Source: JAVXAG01 sp036660615 (GTDB lineage Bacteria > Bacillota > Clostridia > Peptostreptococcales > Anaerovoracaceae). From it: DNA of 21,746 nucleotides. Location of the stretch: assembly GCA_036660615.1 (NCBI GenBank), contig JAVXAG010000017.1:1-21746 (forward strand), written 5' to 3'. The notes below the pieces were generated by a model. The model saw only the letters and a list, made by a program, of their open reading frames with translations, made no database searches and was not told where the DNA came from. How positions within the stretch are numbered: the stretch's first letter is position 1; each line of letters starts with the position of its first letter. A program made the translations under genes and the position numbers. Positions 16,501-21,746 of the stretch are shown in pieces.

Positions 16501-18705
16501 TTATGATTTTGCTCTATATACATGTGTTACTCCGGTTACATTACGAAGAATTCTAAGAACTTTTTGCATTTGCTGAGTACTAGAAATAGACAGTGTAAGT
16601 GTAATACTAACTGTTCCATCTTTTCCACTCTTTGCATTCATTCCAGATATATGGACATCCATATCTTCGCAAGTTCTTGATATATCGGAGAACATACCTT
16701 TTCTATCGCTTCCAACAATGCAAACATCGGCATTGTATGATTTTCCTGATTTTAAATCTTCCCATTCTACTGATATAAATCTTTGCTTTTCTTCTTCTGG
16801 CAAAGAAGTGATATTGGAACAGTCAGAACGATGGACAGAGATACCTCTGCCTTTTGTAATAAATCCAACAATGTCATCTCCTGGTACTGGATTACAGCAC
16901 CTAGAAACACGAATCATTAAATTATCAGCACCTACAACAATAATTCCAGGATTTTCTCGTTTTTTTCGATCCAGCTTTTCTTTCTTTGGATCTTTTGTAG
17001 TGACTTCAACGATTTTGTTTTCATCTTTTTTCTGCTCGATTTTTTTGTCTTCGTTATAATATCCAAATATGGTCGTAGCAAATTTACTGAGGACTGTTCC
17101 TCCTCTACCAATCTGGCTGTACATATCTTCGATATTTAACATATTCATTGATTTCATCGCTTTGTTCAAATAAGCTGCTTTTGCAATTAATTGAGGATCA
17201 AAGCCTTTTTTTCGTATATATTTATCCAATGCATCTTTACCTTTATCGACAGCATCGGATTTGTTCTCTTTTTTAAGCCATTGCCTGATTTTGTTTCTGG
17301 CAGTGGAACTCTTAGCAATTTTCAACCAGTCCACACTTGGGCCACTTGAATTTGAGGAAGTGACAATTTCAATAATGTCACCGTTTTGTAAAGTATGGTC
17401 AATTGTAACCATCTTACCGTTTACTTTTGCGCCAACACATTTGCATCCAATAGCTGAATGTATTTTAAAAGCAAAATCCAGCGGTGTTGAGCCTGCTGGT
17501 AATTCTAATACATCACCTTTTGGTGTGAAAACAAATACTTGACTTGCAAATAAATCCATTTTAAGAGTTTCCATAAACTCTTTTGGATCATTCATTTCTT
17601 TTTGCCATTCTAAAGTTTGGCGAAGCCATGCTAACTTCATGTCTTCTCTATTTTGATTTCCTGTTTCGTCGCCCTCTTTGTATTTCCAATGGGCAGCAAT
17701 ACCATATTCTGCAATCTGATGCATTTCATAAGTTCTAATTTGTATCTCAAAAGGCTCACCGTTATCAGCGATAACCGTAGTGTGCAAAGATTGATACATA
17801 TTTGGCTTTGGCATTGCAATATAGTCTTTAAATCTTCCTGGTATAGGTTTCCACATTGTATGAACAATACCAAGAACAGCATAACAATCACGAATATTTT
17901 CAACAATAATTCTTATTGCTGTTAAGTCAAATATTTCGTCAAGTTGTTTGTGCTGATAATTCATTTTTTTATAGATACTAAATAGATGCTTTGACCTACC
18001 CATAATATCATATTTTAAATCCATATCTGATAAGGATTCTTTTATCTCGTTTATTACTTGATTTATTATTTCTTCACGTTGCTCTTTTTTTGCACTTACT
18101 TCTTTTTCCAATGTTTCATATTCCTGTGGATGCAAGTATTTTAGAGCGATGTCTTCTAATTCAAACTTTACAGTATAAATACCAAGTCTACTAGCAAGTG
18201 GAGCATAAATCTCCAAAGTTTCTCTGGATTTTTCTACTATTTTTTCTTCTCGCATATAGTTGATAGTTCTCATATTGTGAAGTCTATCAGCTAGTTTAAT
18301 GATAAGAACTCTTATATCTTTGGACATAGCAAGAAACATCTTTCTAAGATTTTCTGCTTGAAGTTCTTCTTTACTCTCATATTTGATTGTACCAAGTTTT
18401 GTGACACCGTCTACCAAAAGAGCAATTTCCTCGCTAAAATCTTCAACGAGCTGCTCTCTGGTATACTCTGTGTCTTCAACAACGTCATGCAAAAGCCCAC
18501 CAACTAATGCAGCATCGTCCATCCCTAGCTGAGCAAGTATAACTGCTACAGCTTCTGGATGGATTAGGTAAGGCTCTCCACTTTTTCTTAATTGACCAGT
18601 GTGAAGAGTCTTGGCCTTGTCATATGCTCTGCCGATTAGTTCGGTGTCGTAATTTTTATTGATTTGTAAAATTTCTTCTAAAAATTCTGCTTTTGTTTTC
18701 ATCAT
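16501..18705 (-). CDS. relA: Bifunctional (p)ppGpp synthetase/hydrolase Rel
   Basis: A 734-residue long RSH enzyme that makes and degrades (p)ppGpp in the stringent response. The hydrolase domain keeps HD (73-74) and ED (77-78) in LHDVVEDTE, plus LADRLHNMRT (138-147), so hydrolysis should be intact. The synthetase loop reads RFKDYIAMPKPNMYQSLHTT (291-310); RxKD is the form in bifunctional Rel/SpoT rather than the ExDD of synthesis-only RelA. TGS is at about 390-450, a cysteine-containing CC motif with SRCCNPVPGD (601-610) and HRSDCS follows, and a C-terminal ACT domain is at about 655-730. The gene begins 23 nt after secDF with only a weak purine-rich site. Two ATGs are adjacent (18705, 18702) and either could be used. 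Confidence 0.97.
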   Translation of the reverse strand: MMKTKAEFLEEILQINKNYDTELIGRAYDKAKTLHTGQLRKSGEPYLIHPEAVAVILAQLGMDDAALVGGLLHDVVEDTEYTREQLVEDFSEEIALLVDGVTKLGTIKYESKEELQAENLRKMFLAMSKDIRVLIIKLADRLHNMRTINYMREEKIVEKSRETLEIYAPLASRLGIYTVKFELEDIALKYLHPQEYETLEKEVSAKKEQREEIINQVINEIKESLSDMDLKYDIMGRSKHLFSIYKKMNYQHKQLDEIFDLTAIRIIVENIRDCYAVLGIVHTMWKPIPGRFKDYIAMPKPNMYQSLHTTVIADNGEPFEIQIRTYEMHQIAEYGIAAHWKYKEGDETGNQNREDMKLAWLRQTLEWQKEMNDPKEFMETLKMDLFASQVFVFTPKGDVLELPAGSTPLDFAFKIHSAIGCKCVGAKVNGKMVTIDHTLQNGDIIEIVTSSNSSGPSVDWLKIAKSSTARNKIRQWLKKENKSDAVDKGKDALDKYIRKKGFDPQLIAKAAYLNKAMKSMNMLNIEDMYSQIGRGGTVLSKFATTIFGYYNEDKKIEQKKDENKIVEVTTKDPKKEKLDRKKRENPGIIVVGADNLMIRVSRCCNPVPGDDIVGFITKGRGISVHRSDCSNITSLPEEEKQRFISVEWEDLKSGKSYNADVCIVGSDRKGMFSDISRTCEDMDVHISGMNAKSGKDGTVSITLTLSISSTQQMQKVLRILRNVTGVTHVYRAKS

Positions 18706-18728
18706 TTATATTTCTTTCTTGGTGTAAT

Positions 18729-20999
18729 TTATTTTGTGTCTTTTTTCTTTTTAGCTTTTTTCTTTGGTTTTGATTCTATCTCTTTTGTACCCTTGTTTTC
18801 ACTTGATAGTCTATATTTTGATACATCTTCAGTCTTACAAAATTCGTAGTAAATTGGACTGCATACGAAGATTGATGAGAACGTTCCAACAAATACACCG
18901 ATCATTAGAGGTACTACAAACTCTCTTATTGAGGTCGATACCATAAAGAACAGTGGTACCATTACAATCAAAGTTGTAAGGGATGTCATTATGGATCTGT
19001 TTAAAGTCTGATTAATACTTCTATCGATAATAACCTCATTGGTATCCTTCTTTCGATAAATGGATTTATTTTCTCTTATTCTATCAAATATTACAATGGT
19101 ATCGTTGATAGAGTAACCTACTACCGTCAATACACCTGCGATAAATGGATTGTTTATGGTGATATTAAATACCGCATAACAAGCAAGCACTATTAGTATA
19201 TCGTGGAATACACCAGAAATTGCGGCGACACCGAACTTCCATGATTTAAACCTTAAGATAATGTATAGCAACATACCTATTGAGGCAATTATTACCGCCT
19301 TAACCGCATTACGTTTTAATTCATTACCAACTGATGGTCCAAATTGCTCAGATGCCAAGACATCTTTGCTTGTAATTCCATATTTTTCTCCAAGAGTATT
19401 TACGATTTCTGCTCTACCCTTTGTGTCAAAAGCTTTTATAGTTTTTATTACAATTTCTTGTTGGGTATCACCTGTGTAAATAATTGTTGGATTCTGTAAA
19501 TCAAATTTTTCTAAATCTTTTTCTATCTGTGCAATATCTACTTTTTGGTGCATGTCAAGTTGTAACATTGTACCGCCAGTAAAATCTATTCCGTAGTTAA
19601 ACCCTCTAAATCCTGCAAATAACATTCCTACTACTATTACTGAAATACTCAGTATGTAATAGAACTTTCTATACTTAACAAAACTAAATTGTTTCTTGAA
19701 TAAGCTCTTAGGTGTTCCGTCTTCATTTACACCAAAGTATTTGTTCTTATTAAACTTTTTATTTTCTGCCATTAAACCAATTAACAGTTGTGTTACAACT
19801 ACTGCAGTAAAGATACTAACAACAATACCAATCATCAATGTAAGAGCAAAACCCTTAACAGAGGTTGTACCAATTTCGTATAGAACTACTGCTGCGATTA
19901 GTGTAGTAATCTGTGCGTCAAGTACAGTGGTCAATGCATGTTTAAATCCTTGGTCAACTGCCACTCTTATTGTTTTGCCCGCCGCTATTTCTTCTTTTAT
20001 TCTAGCAAATATAATTACATTTGCATCGACGGCCATACCAATAGACAGTATGATACCTGCAATTCCTGGTAATGTTAGAACTGCACCCATTCCAGCCATA
20101 ATCCAAACTACCATAACAACGTATAATAGTAATGCGATGTCTGCGATAAATCCAAGTGCATGATAGAAGATTAACATCATCAAGAACACAATAGCTAAAC
20201 CGATTAATCCTGCAAGTACACTTAAGTTAAGAGCATTTGCACCGATTGTAGCTGTCTGTACAGATGAGTTTACTTCAACCAATGTAGTAGGAAGTGCACC
20301 ACCCCTTATTAGAGCTGCTGTAGTTGAAGCTTCTTCTTTTGAGTAACCGCCCTGACCGCTTGTGATTTCACATGAGCCACCAGAGATTACATTGGAAACT
20401 GATGGAGCTGATATGATTTCGTTATCAAGGGTAATAGCTATACAAGTGTTCCCTACATTTTCTAATGTAGAAACAACTGTACCTGAAACGGCCTTTTGTG
20501 TTCCTTCTTCAAATAACTTTGAACCGTCTTTATCAAATTCTAAGTTAATTTTGTAGCCACCATGTTCTTTGTCGGTATCAATACCGGCATTCTTTACGTT
20601 TGTACCATCAAGTACTACGCTTCCGTCGGCAAGTAAAAATTGTAGCTGTGCTGTCTTACCTATTTGTTCAATAGCCGCATCTGCGTCTTTGACACCTGGT
20701 AATTCAACTCTCAATCTGTTTTTACCTTCGATTGTTACAGATGCTTCAGATAAACCCATCTGGTTAACTCTGTTGTCTAACACTGCTCTTGTTTGATCCA
20801 TTAGATCTTTTAGTTCTGTGCCACCGGCTTTTGTCTGAGCTTCCATAACGACATAAACACCACCGTTAATGTCAAGTCCAAACTTCATTGCATCTTTGAT
20901 AGATGTAAGTGGTCCAATTCCGAAGATTGTCACATACCATCCAAACAAAACTGCTACGACTACCAAACTAGCCAAAAATTTCTTTAGTTTTGAATTCAT
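18729..20999 (-). CDS. secDF: Fused SecDF protein-export subunit
   Basis: A 756-residue single-chain SecD-SecF fusion, like B. subtilis SecDF. It uses the proton motive force to assist SecYEG-dependent export from outside the membrane. The SecD half has an N-terminal helix (about 8-27), GLDINGGVYVVMEA (41-54), an extracytoplasmic domain and five further helices with GMAVDANVIIFARIKEE (321-337). The SecF half starts near 440, with NYGIDFTGGTMLQ (468-480) and VGYSINDTIVIFDRIREN (627-644). D325 and D633 are candidate proton-relay aspartates. The C-terminus is lysine-rich. The start is set at ATG 20999, which has AGGTGA about 8 nt upstream; the in-frame GTG at 21011 has no site. It heads the 12-gene run. 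Confidence 0.96.
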   Translation of the reverse strand: MNSKLKKFLASLVVVAVLFGWYVTIFGIGPLTSIKDAMKFGLDINGGVYVVMEAQTKAGGTELKDLMDQTRAVLDNRVNQMGLSEASVTIEGKNRLRVELPGVKDADAAIEQIGKTAQLQFLLADGSVVLDGTNVKNAGIDTDKEHGGYKINLEFDKDGSKLFEEGTQKAVSGTVVSTLENVGNTCIAITLDNEIISAPSVSNVISGGSCEITSGQGGYSKEEASTTAALIRGGALPTTLVEVNSSVQTATIGANALNLSVLAGLIGLAIVFLMMLIFYHALGFIADIALLLYVVMVVWIMAGMGAVLTLPGIAGIILSIGMAVDANVIIFARIKEEIAAGKTIRVAVDQGFKHALTTVLDAQITTLIAAVVLYEIGTTSVKGFALTLMIGIVVSIFTAVVVTQLLIGLMAENKKFNKNKYFGVNEDGTPKSLFKKQFSFVKYRKFYYILSISVIVVGMLFAGFRGFNYGIDFTGGTMLQLDMHQKVDIAQIEKDLEKFDLQNPTIIYTGDTQQEIVIKTIKAFDTKGRAEIVNTLGEKYGITSKDVLASEQFGPSVGNELKRNAVKAVIIASIGMLLYIILRFKSWKFGVAAISGVFHDILIVLACYAVFNITINNPFIAGVLTVVGYSINDTIVIFDRIRENKSIYRKKDTNEVIIDRSINQTLNRSIMTSLTTLIVMVPLFFMVSTSIREFVVPLMIGVFVGTFSSIFVCSPIYYEFCKTEDVSKYRLSSENKGTKEIESKPKKKAKKKKDTK

Positions 21000-21017
21000 T
21001 TTCTCTCTCACCTTTTC

Positions 21018-21040
21018 TTTTAGTCTTTAATTTTAGTCTT
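21018..21040. repeat. Short direct repeat in the secDF leader
   Basis: TTTTAGTCTT occurs at 21018-21027 and again at 21031-21040, a 13-nt period within the transcribed leader of secDF. In the mRNA this is a repeated AAGACUAAAA. It may be only slippage in A+T-rich sequence; no function is evident. Confidence 0.4.
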
Positions 21041-21077
21041 TTATTTTACACAAATATTGCATTTTATTTTACATATT

Positions 21078-21106
21078 ATTGTACTACTTTTTTAGCCTTT
21101 CGGCAA
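21078..21106 (-). promoter_or_regulatory. Sigma-A promoter of the secDF operon
   Basis: On the minus strand TTGCCG (21101-21106) and TACAAT (21078-21083) are separated by exactly 17 nt, matching consensus at 4/6 and 5/6. It sits just after the yajC terminator and before secDF. Transcription would start near 21071, giving a leader of about 72 nt that holds the short direct repeat at 21018-21040. Confidence 0.65.
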
Positions 21107-21127
21107 GGAAAACTCATGTAAAACAAT

Positions 21128-21152
21128 AAAACCCCTAATATCTAGGGGTTTT
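21128..21152 (-). terminator. Bidirectional-looking terminator between yajC and secDF
   Basis: AAAACCCCTA (21128-21137) pairs perfectly with TAGGGGTTTT (21143-21152) around a 5-nt loop. On the minus strand the tail is UUUUAUUGUUUU; on the plus strand it is an even better T-run. It begins 21 nt after the yajC stop codon. It would end or attenuate the tRNA-Leu-yajC transcript, so secDF depends partly on its own promoter. Confidence 0.82.
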
Positions 21153-21173
21153 TTATCAATTGGATATTATAGA

Positions 21174-21542
21174 TTATTTTTCATCTTCATCAACTTCATC
21201 TGATTTCTTTAACCTCTTAGGCATAGCTTTCTTTGGAGTTTCTTCATCATCTTCCTCCACTGATTGCTTAGCGATCTTACTTGGGTTAACTACAGAAGAG
21301 ATTGACCATCTCATCATTTCAAATTTAACTTTGTCAGCACCTACCTGAATAACTATTGACTCGTCCTTAGTTTTTACTATTTTTCCACAAATTCCACCAA
21401 TTGTAACTACTTCATCACCAACATTAAGTGAATTTCTCATTTCAGTTACACTTTTTTCCTTTTTCTTCTGTGGTCTTATCAACAAGAAGTACATAATTAC
21501 AAGAAGTAAAAGTAAAGGAACTAATTGCACAACAAATTTCAT
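21174..21542 (-). CDS. yajC: Preprotein translocase subunit YajC
   Basis: A 122-residue single-pass membrane protein that associates with SecDF and the Sec/YidC machinery. An N-terminal hydrophobic helix (about 4-22) is followed by the family hallmark IRPQKKKEK (22-30), and then the compact domain with LNVGDEVVTIGGICGKIV (39-56). The tail (about 94-122) is highly charged and longer than in minimal homologues. The start ATG has a strong AGGAGG 6 nt upstream. It follows tRNA-Leu by 42 nt with no terminator between. Its neighbour downstream is secDF, the usual partner, but a terminator lies between the two. Confidence 0.95.
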   Translation of the reverse strand: MKFVVQLVPLLLLLVIMYFLLIRPQKKKEKSVTEMRNSLNVGDEVVTIGGICGKIVKTKDESIVIQVGADKVKFEMMRWSISSVVNPSKIAKQSVEEDDEETPKKAMPKRLKKSDEVDEDEK

Positions 21543-21584
21543 TTTTTATCCTCCTAAATATTCAAATTATTTTAATAATCAATT

Positions 21585-21671
21585 TGGTGCCGGCGATGGG
21601 GGTCGAACCCATACGGTGTTGCCACCACGGGATTTTGAGTCCCGCACGTCTGCCAATTCCATCACGCCGGC
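21585..21671 (-). tRNA. tRNA-Leu (anticodon CAA)
   Basis: This is an 87-nt tRNA including the encoded CCA (21585-21587 on the plus strand reads TGG). The acceptor stem is a perfect 7 bp (21665-21671 with 21589-21595). The anticodon loop CUCAAAA lies between paired CGGGA and UCCCG, giving anticodon CAA, which reads UUG. The long variable arm (around UGGUGGCAACACC) and the T-arm GGGUUCGACCCC identify a class II leucine tRNA. A strong promoter lies immediately upstream. Confidence 0.97.
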
Positions 21672-21682
21672 GCAATGTTATT

Positions 21683-21711
21683 ATTTTAGCATATAAATGG
21701 CTCCTAGTCAA
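21683..21711 (-). promoter_or_regulatory. Sigma-A promoter of tRNA-Leu (and probably yajC)
   Basis: On the minus strand TTGACT (21706-21711) and TAAAAT (21683-21688) are separated by 17 nt, with TG one base before the -10 hexamer (extended -10). The predicted start, near 21676, is only about 5 nt before the mature tRNA 5' end, a short leader typical of a tRNA promoter. No terminator follows the tRNA before yajC. Confidence 0.82.
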
Positions 21712-21746
21712 TACTTCAAGAAATTTAGTTGCTGTTTTTTTATATT

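Noticed and set aside
19696..20163. Plus-strand open frame of 155 codons
   Set aside because: It lies wholly antisense to the transmembrane region of secDF. Its composition mirrors that gene, and it has no ribosome-binding site or family resemblance.
20999..21011. GTG start for secDF four codons upstream
   Set aside because: The AGGTGA that would serve as the ribosome-binding site of the ATG overlaps this GTG, and nothing suitable lies upstream of the GTG.

Overview
This is a low-GC Gram-positive (Firmicutes, most likely Clostridia) housekeeping segment. The evidence is the A+T-rich sequence, a fused SecDF, a bifunctional Rel, RNase J, HemZ, a YheA/YlbF-family protein and a B. subtilis-like mltG-trmR-U32 order. 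All sixteen protein genes and the one tRNA gene lie on the minus strand, so transcription runs from right to left. No phage, transposon, CRISPR or defence genes are visible.

From the right edge: a strong promoter (about 21683-21711) precedes tRNA-Leu(CAA), which is followed after 42 nt by yajC with no terminator between them. A stem-loop terminator (21128-21152) separates yajC from secDF. secDF has its own promoter (21078-21106) and begins a nearly gap-free run of 12 genes: secDF, relA, a glyoxalase-II-like hydrolase, hemZ, hisS, aspS, nadD, yqeK, rsfS, leuS, RNase J and a YheA/YlbF-family gene. This run links protein export, (p)ppGpp control, aminoacylation, NAD synthesis, ribosome silencing and mRNA decay. 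Gaps are 2-23 nt and several genes overlap.

A second near-consensus promoter (5188-5216) starts efp, mltG, trmR, a U32-family trhP-like gene and a CBS-domain membrane protein. That unit ends at an intrinsic terminator (211-246). The trmR and trhP-like genes overlap by 8 nt and would together make 5-methoxyuridine at the tRNA wobble position.

Beyond the last gene lie two copies of a 42-nt hairpin repeat (42-83 and 124-165). Their 10-nt arms are identical and all differences fall inside, which suggests a dispersed palindromic element. Most genes have a clear Shine-Dalgarno sequence. Three starts were revised: secDF to ATG 20999, hemZ to TTG 15878, and the U32 gene to ATG 2806. The region is mainly conserved core genome. 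The least explained parts are the twin hairpin repeat, the basic proline-rich N-terminal extension of RNase J, and the tRNA-yajC arrangement.
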